Of a stretch of 64,000 nt of DNA, positions 20,854-44,885 are shown in pieces; position 1 is the stretch's first letter, and every line of letters starts with the position of its first letter. The stretch is from positions 356,205-420,204 of the forward strand of contig JAOTOL010001234.1 of the NCBI GenBank assembly GCA_034440575.1. Direction: 5' to 3'. The translations under genes were made by a program, and so were the position numbers. Origin of the DNA: Imbricaverruca yamaguchii (Eukaryota > Arthropoda > Thecostraca > Neoverrucidae). The notes beneath the pieces are model-generated. The model saw nothing but the letters and a program-made list of their open reading frames with translations, made no database searches and was not told where the DNA came from.

Positions 20854-23398
20854 CGCATATGGGTGATGTCATGGATCCCAGCTGACATCCGACAGAATGG
20901 ACCGGTGCAACTGATTGGCAGCAACATGCGTGGCAATGGCATGCCTTGTGGTAGCCTGTGCTCGTGAAGCATGTGAAGTGATGATGTCTGTCGGCTGATG
21001 TTGACCTAGTCCGCTGTCGCTGCAGGTGGAGCAGTTCGTGCTGACGTCACCGCACGATAACGCCAGCTGGACGATGATGGACGAGCTGATAGACAACGCC
21101 GAGCGCTTCTGCCAGACGCTAGGCCTACCGTACCGTGTGGTGAACATTGTCTCTGGCGAGCTCAACAACGCGGCCAGCAAGAAGCTGGACCTGGAGGCGT
21201 GGTTCTCGGGCGGCGGCGCGTTCCGCGAGCTGGTGTCGTGCAGCAACTGTACCGACTACCAGGCGCGCCGGCTCAAAGTCAGATACGGACAGACCAAGAA
21301 GATGGCCGACAAGGTGAGGACAGCCACACCCATCGGCCGGCTGACCTCCGTACACTGAACACTGAACGTTTACGTTTATATGACATGTACGCCGGCGCCC
21401 ATATGCGTGCATGCATGTGCAGCACGTGTCTATTATATTGGAATATTTCTCCGTCCAACCTTTTCACTTTTACTTCCCGCTTTTAAACTCTTAGCTCCAA
21501 CTTAAGGAAATGAGCAGACTTTTGCACTCACGAACAACAAAAATCACTCCGTTTCATACGTTTTTACTACCTAATATTGTCAGTTCCGATAGGCAAGGAA
21601 TGCACTTATCTACAACTTCTTCGTCTAAATTCGTTGCATTGTAACATTTAATCCGGCCTATTCGACAAAATTCAGCCAACTTCAGGCTGCTGGAGGTAGG
21701 GTATGGAAAAGTGATAACTCCTGGAGGAGCAACTGGAGAGCGTTCACGAGATATCCTCTCCATGTATCAGGAACCAATGTGCCGAATCAAGGTGCCCAGG
21801 AAAGCCCAGGATCGTGCAATCCACCATCGAGGTCACCAAGGGCGTCAAAAGGTGGTAAAAATAACAGTCTGATGAAAATATTTGTGACTGTGGGAACCTT
21901 TGTTCATTGAAATTTTAGCTTGATGTGCAGCCAAGGGTCGTGCTTCATGAGCCTGCACTGCCACATTTGGGTAAGAAAAGTAGAATTTTCCCCTAAAATA
22001 TACTTTAAAAATTTATCGTTTTGTACAACTCAAGTGACATTAATCCGAGGATCTTTACCTTTATAATATTTACTTAAGATTATCTATTATCTTTACCTTT
22101 CAGTTTTAATGTATAATGTAAATAGTACGTCGCCGCGTTATCAACCTACGATGATCTTGATTGCCTTTCTGCGCGCCTTCTCCCTTGCCGTGCGATTTAT
22201 GCGCGGATGCATGTATTTTGCGCGAAAGCCACATCTCATGATTTCTGCCTATTAGATAACGTCTATACTGGCATAGCATTAAAGCTTCGTATGTTCTACC
22301 GTTTCCAGAATAAACTTAACATGGGCGAAACGAAATATTTGAAGATAGCCTAAATAAGTGCCAGTAAATATTGAAAAGTTCGAAGTGATTATTTAAAAGT
22401 TACAGATAAAAAACGATCGTAAATATATAACTTGCGAAGTGTAGTCATATGGCGGCGAAGAAGTAATACAGGCTCACCGAAGAAAAGTAGTTGAACAAGA
22501 GGTAAAGCAATTTGTCGATAAATTACCAGTCGTTTCTATCTGGTATGTATGTGCTTGCGTGTGGTGCAGAGCGGTAGCGGCTGACGGGAGAGTGGTGGTG
22601 TGGTTATCGAAGTCGCACGATTCGTCGTTTCGACTGGCGCATCTGATATAACGTTAGATTTCTCACCTAGAGACCTGGGTTCGAATCTCTCAATTGCCAC
22701 GAGGTTGTGGCATTGCGGCAGCAGAAAAGCTGGCCAGTCCGTGTACTTCTACGGATAGTTCATCCGAGGATGGTTGGACAAGCAACCGGCCGAAACGTTG
22801 TGCTTCATCTGACAAACTGGCCGATGACAACAGTCCCAATGTCAATATCGCAGGTGAAGCCGTATTTTTTTCCGACAGGTGGATTACGTGCATATGTTGA
22901 ATGCCACTATGTGCGCCACAACGCGCGTCATTTGCGCCATCCTGGAGACCCACCAGACGGAGACGGGTGTGGCGGTGCCGGAGGCTCTGCGGGCCTTCAT
23001 GCCTGACAGTGAGTAGCGACCGCCGGACGGTGTGGTGCCGGGGCCGTCCATCGTGTGGCGGCGGGGCTTGGGTGGTGAGTGTGTTGATGTGTCACCACAC
23101 AGAATGTCGCCGAGATACGGCCCCATGGGTGGAGGGTGGGTGAGGTTTCGGCGGGCTTGTTAGCGTGTGACCATGGCACAGTGCGATCAGGTGGGACGGA
23201 GATTCAAGCCCATTAAGCGGAGGTCGCATGTGAGGGGTGGAGAGTCGAAGTTCTAGTTCTGTGCACATCAGTTGGATCTGTTTTGCAGAGTACCGAGAGC
23301 AGATTCCGTTTGTGAAACCGGCGCCCATCGACCAAGACGAGTCTAAGAAGTCGAAAAAGCAAAAGGATGGCATGAAGAAGGGCAAGACGGAACAATAA
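7057..23398 (+). CDS. SARS1: Cytosolic seryl-tRNA synthetase (whole gene, spliced)
   Basis: Class II aminoacyl-tRNA synthetase that charges tRNA-Ser (and tRNA-Sec) with serine. Coding exons: 7057-7192, 8240-8310, 14681-14788, 15570-15704, 16156-16452, 19803-20024, 21026-21313, 22879-23008 and 23289-23398. All are joined by GT/AG sites with consistent phase and give about 498 aa (vertebrate enzymes are about 514). Order: N-terminal tRNA-binding helical arm (exons 1-4), motif 1 with [20 protein letters not shown], the TSEQPIA block, motif 2 with [21 protein letters not shown] split at a junction, motif 3 with [16 protein letters not shown], and a lysine-rich tail. The ATG is in good Kozak context (GCCATGG). 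A candidate extra phase-0 exon at 10522-10767 would raise the product to about 580 aa. Introns carry several minisatellites and two MITEs. Confidence 0.93.
7193..8239 (+). other. SerRS intron 1, partly made of an inverted MITE copy
   Basis: GTGAGT...TTTCAG intron. About two thirds is the second copy of the piggyBac-like element. Confidence 0.8.
7470..8112 (-). mobile_element. piggyBac-like non-autonomous element (copy 2, ends eroded)
   Basis: The reverse complement aligns with the element at 521-1325. Shared blocks are a GAACGGCGC..GC..GCGCCAA stretch, AAGTCAGGTCATCTA, GAGTTAGTCAAGGTCAAG, GAAACTT..GCGTTTGCTTATC, TGACGTCAC and ACTCGTCGAGC.CTTTCCG. The terminal TTAA/CCC ends were not found. 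Confidence 0.7.
8240..8310 (+). CDS. SARS1: SerRS exon 2
   Basis: Completes the split codon to read [20 protein letters not shown] then EKMK, the first helix of the coiled-coil tRNA-binding arm. It ends in phase 0 at AAG|GTCAGT, exactly before the arm tip. Confidence 0.93.
8311..8910 (+). other. SerRS intron 2, unique 5' part
   Basis: AT-rich intronic sequence with short near-repeats such as AGATAGTA/AGATAGCAATA (8610-8700). Nothing else recognised. Confidence 0.4.
8925..9752. repeat. 27-bp minisatellite in SerRS intron 2
   Basis: Array of GGTATCCGCTGTGTACGGTG+TCAGTGT units, interspersed with a short GTGTCGGTAT filler variant. The unit length keeps frames open on both strands (for example an HSGYHTDTV repeat on the minus strand). 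These are not genes. Confidence 0.9.
9753..10053 (+). other. GC-rich intronic segment
   Basis: Open but unrecognised GC-rich sequence between two repeats. No splice-bounded exon identified. Confidence 0.35.
10051..10136. repeat. (CA)n microsatellite
   Basis: ACACGA/ACACGC variants grade into a pure CA run. Confidence 0.95.
10137..10521 (+). other. Intronic sequence upstream of the GST-C-like exon
   Basis: It includes short TCTAGTCT/TGACTGTCA repeats at 10140-10210, then unique GC-rich sequence leading to a weak GT-rich tract and CAG at 10519-10521. Confidence 0.4.
10522..10767 (+). CDS. Candidate GST-C-like domain exon within the SerRS gene
   Basis: A 246-nt (82-codon) open segment bounded by GGCGGCAG| and CTGCAG|GTGACT, phase 0 at both ends, with GC-rich codon use like the later SerRS exons. 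The product contains [20 protein letters not shown] followed by a [21 protein letters not shown] block. This resembles the GST C-terminal-like helical domain at the amino end of eEF1B and in the alternatively spliced N-terminal extension of animal cysteinyl-tRNA synthetase. It lies between SerRS exons 2 and 3, whose boundaries are also phase 0, so inclusion would keep the SerRS frame. The tail ([11 protein letters not shown]) also resembles the SerRS segment that ends exon 3, so use in place of exon 3 is possible. Alternatives: a stranded exon of another gene, or a pseudo-exon. Transcription is unproven. Confidence 0.5.
10825..11040. repeat. Imperfect ~86-bp duplication with CTCAGTCCGCCCACACT sub-repeats
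   Basis: A block starting CACACTACAGCCTCAGCCCG recurs about 86 bp later. Inside are shorter units ending in CAGTCCGCCCACACTGCA. It sits just after the GST-C-like exon. Confidence 0.8.
11041..11700 (+). other. GC-rich intronic sequence
   Basis: No exon or repeat recognised in this 660-bp stretch. Confidence 0.35.
11700..12975. repeat. ~71-bp minisatellite, about 18 copies, in SerRS intron
   Basis: Units contain GAGACATGAGACCGGCCCGT, GCCTGATGGCGGCGGTACCG and ATATAGTGTG. Length varies between about 67 and 71 bp because the GTGTGTGTACAC part is sometimes shortened to GTGTGGACAC. High inter-copy identity points to recent homogenisation. All apparent reading frames here are repeat artefacts. Confidence 0.93.
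12976..13390 (+). other. Intronic spacer
   Basis: AT-rich sequence between two minisatellites. Nothing recognised. Confidence 0.4.
13395..14395. repeat. ~52-bp minisatellite, about 19 copies, in SerRS intron
   Basis: Units combine GGGACTGTCGCTGTCTTGCG, GCCGTCGCGCCTCGGCTGGT and GATGTCGGCTCA, with variants CTTCCGGCGGTGACGCTTCG at the left end. More degenerate on the left and more uniform to the right. Confidence 0.92.
14396..14680 (+). other. Intron end before SerRS exon 3
   Basis: Unique sequence ending in the acceptor ACGCTGTCGGCAG. Confidence 0.5.
14681..14788 (+). CDS. SARS1: SerRS exon 3
   Basis: Starts [15 protein letters not shown], matching the KKEPVGDDESVPENV region of other SerRS proteins, and ends [10 protein letters not shown] at AAG|GTGCGA. 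Phase 0 on both sides, 36 codons. It codes the arm tip and the start of the return helix. Its 3' end is the template of the following minisatellite. Confidence 0.9.
14762..15195. repeat. Minisatellite made from the SerRS exon 3 / intron junction
   Basis: About nine copies of a 42-58-bp unit whose core, CCGCTGACCATCGCCCAGCT, followed by GAAGGTGGGAGTATC, is the last 24 bases of exon 3 plus its 5' splice site. Later copies carry small deletions (for example GCTAAGG). Each intact copy therefore presents a decoy donor AAG|GTGGGA downstream of the true one. Confidence 0.88.
15196..15569 (+). other. Intron end before SerRS exon 4
   Basis: Unique sequence with a short (GT)n run just before the acceptor GTGTGTGTGGCCAG. 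Confidence 0.5.
15570..15704 (+). CDS. SARS1: SerRS exon 4
   Basis: Encodes [10 protein letters not shown], then the return helix, ending [20 protein letters not shown]. The GNLLHxxxxxSNDE block is diagnostic for SerRS. 45 codons, phase 0 at both ends, donor GAG|GTCAGT. Confidence 0.95.
15705..16155 (+). other. SerRS intron with CT-rich microsatellite
   Basis: A CTCT/TCTCTC low-complexity tract lies at about 15765-15845. The rest is unique. Confidence 0.6.
16156..16452 (+). CDS. SARS1: SerRS exon 5 (motif 1)
   Basis: 99 codons including [33 protein letters not shown], the FLEQA helix, and the motif 1 region with [20 protein letters not shown] and QFDDELYK. It forms the dimer interface and start of the catalytic core. 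Donor AAG|GTCCGT. Confidence 0.96.
16453..16859 (+). other. SerRS intron, unique part
   Basis: No exon or repeat recognised between exon 5 and the hAT-like element. Confidence 0.4.
16868..17145. mobile_element. hAT-like MITE (copy 1) with exact 8-bp target duplication
   Basis: 278-bp element with inverted ends CAGTGTCCTAAAATTG and (reverse strand) CAGTGTAAAAGAATTG. It is flanked by GTGGAGAT at 16860-16867 and 17146-17153. The 8-bp duplication and CAGTG ends are the hAT signature. A closely similar 279-bp copy is at 30616-30894. No coding capacity. Confidence 0.88.
17154..17399 (+). other. Intronic spacer
   Basis: Nothing recognised between the two elements. Confidence 0.35.
17400..17930 (+). 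mobile_element. piggyBac-like non-autonomous element (copy 3, degenerate)
   Basis: The right half matches the other copies: AGAGCCAAAACATGATGTCG shared with copy 2, then ACTCGTCAAGCGCTTTTCGA, GCGCTTAGTTTGGA and a terminal AAACAGGGTGTAAGGATCTG shared with copy 1. Right end GTCGCGGTGTAAC is a decayed version of the TTAA end. The left limit is uncertain. Confidence 0.6.
17931..19200 (+). other. Long SerRS intron segment, nothing firm
   Basis: Short open frames on both strands, but no recognised exon, repeat or RNA. Confidence 0.35.
19213..19262 (+). mobile_element. Decayed retroposed tail
   Basis: GGTCGATGCGCCCCGTAGTT followed by CAAATAGCCAACCAAG is the 3' tail motif of the I-like LINE/short-tail family. 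No clear target duplication. Confidence 0.45.
19263..19802 (+). other. Intron end before SerRS exon 6
   Basis: Contains G-runs near 19350-19375. The acceptor is CACCCACCAG. No other feature. Confidence 0.45.
19803..20024 (+). CDS. SARS1: SerRS exon 6 (motif 2)
   Basis: 74 codons containing [40 protein letters not shown] and [14 protein letters not shown]. Motif 2 arginine and glutamate residues that bind ATP and serine are present. Donor AAG|GTGGGC. Confidence 0.96.
20025..20789 (+). other. SerRS intron, nothing recognised
   Basis: Mixed-composition sequence without exon or repeat matches. Confidence 0.4.
20788..20851. repeat. (TA)n microsatellite
   Basis: An almost uninterrupted TA run of about 60 bp. 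Confidence 0.97.
21026..21313 (+). CDS. SARS1: SerRS exon 7
   Basis: 96 codons from [20 protein letters not shown] through [40 protein letters not shown] and [20 protein letters not shown]. The SCSNCTDYQ(A/S)RR block is characteristic of the SerRS active site. Donor AAG|GTGAGG. Confidence 0.96.
21314..22560 (+). other. SerRS intron, AT-rich
   Basis: Nothing recognised apart from scattered AT-rich low complexity. Confidence 0.4.
22560..22760 (+). mobile_element. Possible tRNA-derived SINE fragment
   Basis: A B-box-like GGGTTCGAATCTCTC lies at about 22677-22691, preceded by a sequence that could hold an A box. The rest of the element was not delimited. Confidence 0.3.
22879..23008 (+). CDS. 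SARS1: SerRS exon 8 (motif 3)
   Basis: Encodes [40 protein letters not shown] and MPD. It holds the motif 3 arginine (ATTR). Ends in phase 1 at GACA|GTGAGT. Confidence 0.95.
23009..23288 (+). other. SerRS last intron
   Basis: GTGAGT...TTTTGCAG intron with GTGG-rich stretches. No other feature. Confidence 0.6.
23289..23398 (+). CDS. SARS1: SerRS exon 9 and stop
   Basis: With the split codon it reads [20 protein letters not shown], then a lysine-rich tail ([16 protein letters not shown]) and TAA at 23396-23398. [10 protein letters not shown] is the conserved end of the catalytic domain. The basic tail resembles the C-terminal extension of other animal cytosolic SerRS proteins. Confidence 0.94.
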
Positions 23399-23406
23399 CG
23401 CGGACT

Positions 23407-23589
23407 ATGCCATCTATTATAACTGCCTTGTCTCAAGTGCTTGCGTATTTCGGTACTGGTCCTGTGATTGCAATTCATCTTGTTGGTGCTACGTTTTGTT
23501 TTGGTCTGGGCTATGGTTGTATTTGGCAGTCTGGACTTCGTGCAATATTAAGTATTCGCGGATCGACTCACTCTTGCATTCAGCTGTAG
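23407..23589 (+). pseudogene. DRAM/TMEM150-like membrane segment, fragment
   Basis: A 60-codon frame opens 9 bp after the SerRS stop. It contains ALSQVLAYFGTGPVIAIHLV followed by GATFCFGLGYGCIWQ. The spacing AxF...AxHxxGA...FGxG...Q recalls one transmembrane block of the DRAM/TMEM150 (Frag1) family. There is no good acceptor or donor and no partner exons were found. It could be a retro-fragment, part of the SerRS 3' UTR, or coincidence. Confidence 0.28.
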
Positions 23590-25310
23590 TCGCTTCGGTG
23601 TTGTGTACCAAGGGCAAGGGCTCAAAAAAGAGTAAAAGTAGACTAAAAAATACATTTTGATTCACTTTTAGTCAGTAGTGCGTTATTCCGGCCGTTTCAT
23701 ATGATTATTTTACTGGACGAAAAACTGCACAGTGCAGAATGTGCTGCATAACATCGGCAAAATGAGATGAAGATTGGATTTAAGTGCATCGCTGGATTTG
23801 AATGATAAATTATAGCAATTAATTTGCGGTGAGAACAGTTTTACCATGCTACTATTTTGGTGTAATGGACGAGTTTCGTGTCCAGCAGCATCTGCGGTAC
23901 CTGTAACCACGAAGTTCTTCCAGGGTGAGGGTGGGGGCAAGATATAAAGGGGGCCTCCTGCTTCCCGAAAGGGGGCCTCCACTGTATTAGGGCCTCCTAA
24001 TGGTTTTAAGCTTTTAGTATGGTGCGGGAAGGGAAAACATGACTTCATATTGATGTCTTATTTGTTCTTGGGATGGTGCATCATTTACCCAGAACGGAAT
24101 ACCAATAATCATTTTCGCTTAAGACTGGGCCACACCAGGGTATAAATAAGTAATGTGTGGATAAATACCCAAGTGTCAAAACAAACCAACGTCTCAATGC
24201 TTTCCGGACCAGAAGGTTCTTCCTGCTGATCTCTAGATGCAGCGAGTCGGCGGGGCTGCTGCTAAGCGTATCTTACAGGTATCTCGTATTGGTCAACCCA
24301 CTTTTATGTCCACAAAGTATAACTGAATATAGCTAGCTTTATCACTCCTATTATTTATTACCACCAGCTTGGTGTCATAAGCAAAGCTGAAGCGATCACT
24401 GCTCAGTCCTAGGACGATTATTTCGCGAAGGTGACAACCAGAAGTGGATTGCATTGGTTTTCTGATCGCCATCTTAGGAATTTGTTATATTTTAAAATAG
24501 CATTTGGTGCTGGCTGCAAGTCACACAAGCTGAATAACAAACTCTTAGGTAATTCATTCACGGCAAGAACAAGCATTGAACAACGATGGCAATGCAACAA
24601 TGCAGCATAAATGGTAATGCAACAATGCAACAATGGTAATGCAACAATGCAACAATGGCAATTCATACGTAATGCAAAACCTTAAAGTTCCACGCCGTCA
24701 CGCCCATGGTTTTCGCTGTGCTGTACCATTTGTAAATGATATTGAGAAGGTATGGAAGCTGGAAAGCTTTAATCATGCAGGCTGTAATGACAGAAAAGAA
24801 GTTTGTTGACTTACAATGTATTTAAATGCATCATTCCTCCAATTTTATATGGGGCATGGGTGTTGTTTTATATGCTTATGTGTGTTAATTTGTCCTCTGA
24901 ATGTCGGCTTTGCCCCATGAGCATATATTGCTGAAAATTATTGAGAGACCAGTGGAATACCTACATTTGCGTCAGGGGGGGGGACGGATTTGCAGGGGGT
25001 CCACCTACGCCCATTAAAAAAGTCCTTGGATTTCGACCGGAATTATGTCAAAGGCGACCTTTCGACATGAAATAATTACTGATTAACTGGATTATCCTTT
25101 GAGGGGACTAATCTACCACTATCGTTTCTGATTCGTCGGATTTCAACTCTTGAACTCCCCCACCCAGTTCTTAGGTTTTCCCTTGGTATCCCTTGGTAAG
25201 CCACCTCATACTGCTAAAATTACACCTATACCACAACCGGATCGGTATCCGGAAACATCAAGCTGGAGCCCTTCAAAATGAGGTGGATTCTAAAAGAAAC
25301 CAATGTTCGG
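23590..25310. other. Gene-free stretch with small simple repeats
   Basis: Contains GGGGGCCTCC repeats at about 23948-23995 and an AATGCAACAATGG array at 24590-24660. No canonical AATAAA was noted close to the SerRS stop. No exon recognised. Confidence 0.45.
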
Positions 25311-25311
25311 C

Positions 25312-25710
25312 TGGGGAAAGTGGCTGGAGCACCGAACCTTCCGGATGGAGGGTTACCGAATGCCTTCACAAATTTCGCACGACACCGAAAAACACCAGAT
25401 CTCGAAAAAGCGAGGTGGGATCGAGTTTGTGGCTTCCGCGCGATGCTTCTGAGTCCCAGCGTGGTTTATCGCGGCCTGGCGGGTGGTTCCGGGGACCCAA
25501 CGCCAGTTTTCTTGGCTCAACGCGATTTGTGTGGATCTTTTCTGGCTCTGAAAAGTCCGAACCCCGGCCTGATTCTTCGGGACCCTGGCGTCACGTTTTT
25601 GTATCTCGCCTCGATTTTTTCAGATCTGATGTTTTTCTGTGTCGTACGCAATTTGTGAAGACATCTGGTAATATGTTGGGTGCTCCAGAGCCATTTTCCT
25701 GACCCAGACA
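25312..25710. repeat. Fold-back element: ~105-bp inverted arms around a GC-rich core
   Basis: The left arm (25312-25425) contains GGCTGGAGCACCGAACC, CTTCACAAATTTCGCACGAC and ACCGAAAAACACCAGATCT. The reverse complement of 25605-25710 gives GGCTCTGGAGCACCCAACAT, CTTCACAAATTGCGTACGAC and ACAGAAAAACATCAGATCT. The two arms enclose about 180 bp. It is a transposon-like inverted repeat without coding capacity. Confidence 0.7.
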
Positions 25711-25719
25711 TTTATTTTG

Positions 25720-26540
25720 TAGAATCATCCTTACTTCGAATGTCGACTCGTCCCTAAACCCCAATCCACCCCCTGATTTTGAAAGCCTCCAGCTGGATTT
25801 TTCGTTGAATACCGATTCGGCTTTTGTGGTCGCTTTGTGCTTACGTGTGGCCTTATGCCCAATTTTTTTAGCCTCGACGAGACTACCGATGGGAATTGTG
25901 GGTCTCGAGCGCGATATTTTGGGAGACCGGTTCGAGTTTCGGGGACGCGTTGTACTTAGCTGTTTCTCCAACGCGATTTTGTGGTTCCTGTTGCAAGTTT
26001 TCAGGCATCGGAGAGAGTTTGCCGGGGCCCGCCGTATATATTTGAAGACCCATGCGCGAATTCTGGTGGACAGACGCGAATTTCGGTGGCCCCAGCTCGA
26101 CTTTTGGAGCCCCGGGACGATTCTTGAGAGCTTATCCCTCTCAGAATGGAGGGGGTCCATTTGATATGCCCCTGCACGCACTGAAGGAGTATATATTTGT
26201 CCTGGAGTGACATTCCGGTTAAGAATTGATTTTTGGAGCAGCTGCAACATTTGGGACCCTGCGCGATCATCTGGGCCTCCAGTGTGATTTACCAGGGATG
26301 CAACGCGACTTTTTTTTGGCCCAATGTCATCTTTTGCGCCCGATGTCCTTTGCTTGGATACCTAGCGCGAGCTTTAGCGGTCTCAACACTTGTGGGGGGT
26401 CCAATACGTTTTGGGGGCTTTTGGCGCCACTGTTGGGTCCCCAGAGTGATTGTCCATGTCTGGATTGTTTCTCGTTGCTCCGGCTTCACTTGTTCTGGTC
26501 TCAATGAGACTGCTGTGGAACGGTACGACCCGTCGTGCCC
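25720..26540. repeat. Degenerate satellite-like field
   Basis: Recurring, poorly conserved motifs such as GCGCGATTTTGGGAGACC, GCGCGAATTTCGGTGGCCCC and GACTTTTGGAGCCCCGGGAC suggest an old tandem repeat with a unit of roughly 30-40 bp. Boundaries and period are approximate. Confidence 0.4.
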
Positions 26541-26579
26541 ATAGAGTTATCTTCATTGTCTCTTCAAAATTTGAATACA

Positions 26580-27900
26580 GTTAGAACTTGACGCACTGAT
26601 CATTGTAACCATACAAACTAAGAGGGGCGTTCATAAACAGCCGATCAAGGTTCAGAGTCCATGAGGTCGGACTCTTCAGATGCCCTTCAATATTTGCACA
26701 TGGGTGGAATTCTGCGCGCTGATTACCATGAACATAAAATCTAAGAGGGGCGTTCATAAACAGCTGGACTATTCGGGTCAGAACTTCTCCCGTTCCAAAT
26801 ATTAGCAATTATAAATAAGCACGAAACTAATATCAATCTGCACGTCAAGCTAGATCGATATTCGATCCGTACCGGTGGAGCATCGTGAAAACGAGCATAC
26901 TAATAGAGCTCGGCACCCTGATTATCAGGAACACAATCAAGAAGCCGTATTGAAAAACACTACGCAGATACTCAAAGACCTTTGACCTTTGACCCTGAAT
27001 ATCTCCGAGCTCGGAAATATTCGCAGAATAAAACAACGGAGATACTCGATGACCTTAACAAAACACTACGGAGCAAGACATCACGGGGGATACTCGATGA
27101 CTTTCGACCTTTGACCCAGAATATCTCCGTAATGTTTTGTAATTCGGCTTCTATTTATGAATTTACGGCTATTTATGAAAGCCCCCTGAGCCTTGATGGT
27201 CATGATGATCAGCGCGTCTAATTCTACTCGTGGGACAATTTTTTAAGGGGATCTAGAGAGTCCAACCACAATGACCACGATCTTTGACCTTGAATATGTC
27301 AGCTGTTTATGAACGCCCCTCTAGTTTTTATGCTCAAGATGATCAGTCCATCGAATACTACCTGTGGACTTATTTTTGAAGAGAATCAGAGGAGTCCGAT
27401 CTCGATGACCTTTGACCTTTAACCCCGAAAATCTTCGTATGCTTTTGTAATACGGCTTCTTGATTGTGCTAGTGATAATCAGGGTTCCGAGCTCTATCAG
27501 TATGCACGTTTTCAAAATGTTCCCCCGGTAAGAATCGAATATCAATCTATCTTGACGTGCAGATTGATATTCGTTTCGTGCATATTTATACTTGCTTAAT
27601 ATTTGCCACAAGATAAATTTTGACCCGCATAATCCAGCTGTTTATGAACGGCCCTCTTATATTTTATGCTCATGATAGTCAGTACATCGAGTATTATCCG
27701 TGGGTAAATTTTTAAGGGAATCTGAAGAGTGCGACCACAATGACCACGACCTTTGACCTTGAATATCTGAGCTGTTCATGAACGCCCCTCTTATGTTTTA
27801 TGCTCATGATGGTCAGTGCGTCGAGTTATACCTGTGTGCAGATTTTGAAGGAAATCGGAAAAGTCCGCTCTTACTTCCAATTTCAATCTTGGTTACTTGT
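26580..27900. repeat. Mosaic of a repeat present in both orientations
   Basis: The motif GCTGTTTATGAACGCCCCTC, followed by TTATGCTCATGATGGTCAGT, occurs on the plus strand near 27300, 27638 and 27773. In reverse complement it occurs near 26630 and 26755. Intervening sequence repeatedly contains GATGACCTTTGACCTTTGAC and GAATATCTCCGAGCT. It looks like a clustered, inverted and direct accumulation of one element. Confidence 0.7.
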
Positions 27901-28379
27901 TTGACGAACGTAGGATTTCGGAATCAGGATTTGGTGGGAAGTTCAGGATTTGCTGACAGTTACGGCGCACGTGCGACATTTCCCTTCAATGTCCAAATTG
28001 TGAAATCCAATATCCAAATCTTCAACGTGTGTCACATCAGCGTGGGTTGCGTCGTACGGGTGTAGTCACGTCTGGGATATTTAGCTGAAGGAGGGAATAA
28101 CCTGGAAGGCTCAAAGACTAGTAGATATAGGAGCAAATTGCCGCTGTAAAACCGACTCATGTTGTCATGCTTAAACATAACACCAGATCAAGACATCATT
28201 TGTGGTATGAGAGACAGAAATGTCCAGTGTAATACCAGTCAATTCAATATGCAGCTTATATGCTTCCAATCGCAGAACCATGGATGCCACAATAATGGAC
28301 ACTGAAAACACAAATAATGATGGTGCATGCTTATTTCACATGTTGGTCATCTTGCTGCATCAGATAAGAATTGCAAATG
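27901..28379. other. Spacer, nothing recognised
   Basis: No feature seen between the mosaic repeat and the CR1-like fragment. Confidence 0.4.
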
Positions 28380-28880
28380 GGAAAGATATTAATTGCCAAA
28401 AGAGGGCTACAAAAATGGTTAATGGTATAAGCAACCTGGCATATGAGGAAAGATTGAAGAAATTGAATATGTTTTCACTTAGATATAGAAGGCTGAGAGG
28501 TGATCTCATCGAGGTCTTTAAGTTTGTCCATGGCCTCCCAGAGGGGATATCTTGGGGAAATGTTCAAATTTAACAGAAATGATGCAATTAGAGGTCATAA
28601 ATTCAAAATTAAAGTTAACCACAACTTTCTTGACCAACAGGGTAGTAGAACACTGGAACCAGCTGCTAGAAACCATTTGTTAGTATCACCACATTGAACA
28701 TCTTTAAAAACCACATAGACAATCATTATAAAAGTGGAGGGCTTGCTTTTCAGTATTGCAGGGAGGGCTGATCGACAGATTTGGTGGGCAACTGGTTGAG
28801 TGTACAGAGTGCAACCAAGAAGGGCCCTTGTGGCTCATAATTGCACTAATCTGTTATGTCTTTGTCTTTATGACAAAGTG
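28380..28880 (+). mobile_element. CR1-like LINE 3' fragment
   Basis: Frames read KRATKMVNGISNLAYEERLK, KLNMFSLRYRRLRGDLIEVF and, after a frameshift, FLTNRVVEHW-type sequence. It ends in the 3' UTR with CCAAGAAGGGCCCTTGTGG shared with the copy at 6270. Disabled by frameshifts. Confidence 0.8.
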
Positions 28881-29606
28881 ATACCTGGTTGCGATACCAA
28901 TCAATGGGCAATTGCAAAGTGATTTTGCCCTACTGCCCCCCTCCCCACCCTTTCCCTTACTGCTTTGGAACCTGCCCATTTTGGTAGAATTGTGGTTCAT
29001 GGTATTCAGAAGACACGTTTTACACATGCTTTGGCCTCATAGAGCAAAGAAAGGGGGAGGGAGTTGGGCCTTTGTTTAAAGTTGGACATTTTTTCCTCAA
29101 AATATATGTATTAAAAATATTGTGTTTCTTCAAAAGCAAGTCAGGTTAGGGTTTCTTTGTTTTCAAATTTTGAGAACAAAAAAAATGTTTGAACATTTTC
29201 AACTTTAAGAAAAAGAATGTTTTCTTGCATGGAAGGTTAGGGTGGGTATGGTTTCTATGTTATTCTGTGTTGCATTAACATAATATTTTTGGCATTACTT
29301 TTTATTGTTTATTACCAAATTCCAAGCCCATTTTTTGGTGTTAGTTTACCTCCAAGCTGAAAAGTATGCATTTGCAGAGGAAGTGAGTGGTTGGATCATG
29401 CAAACAACATTCATAAATATTACATTATAAAAATAAATTCCATGAATTAAAAGGTGTCTTAATTTGCAAATTACCCCTGTTTCATACCATGCTTCCCAAT
29501 TATATCTGAAAAGCAAGCAATAATAATTACCTCTGTAAAAGCAAAAGTGCATGGTGAGTATTGTGCTACTTAATGCTTTTATGAAACACATTTGTTCTTT
29601 TTGCAG
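28881..29606 (+). other. AT-rich sequence upstream of HEMK1 exon 1
   Basis: T-rich low-complexity DNA. The last bases (TTTGTTCTTTTTGCAG) form a strong acceptor, so HEMK1 probably has an upstream non-coding exon that I could not locate. Confidence 0.45.
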
Positions 29607-29612
29607 GAAATC

Positions 29613-44885
<15,273 letters not shown>

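Noticed and set aside
22670..22700. tRNA gene (GGGTTCGAATCTC)
   Set aside because: Only a B-box-like segment; no cloverleaf could be folded around it. Treated as a possible SINE remnant.
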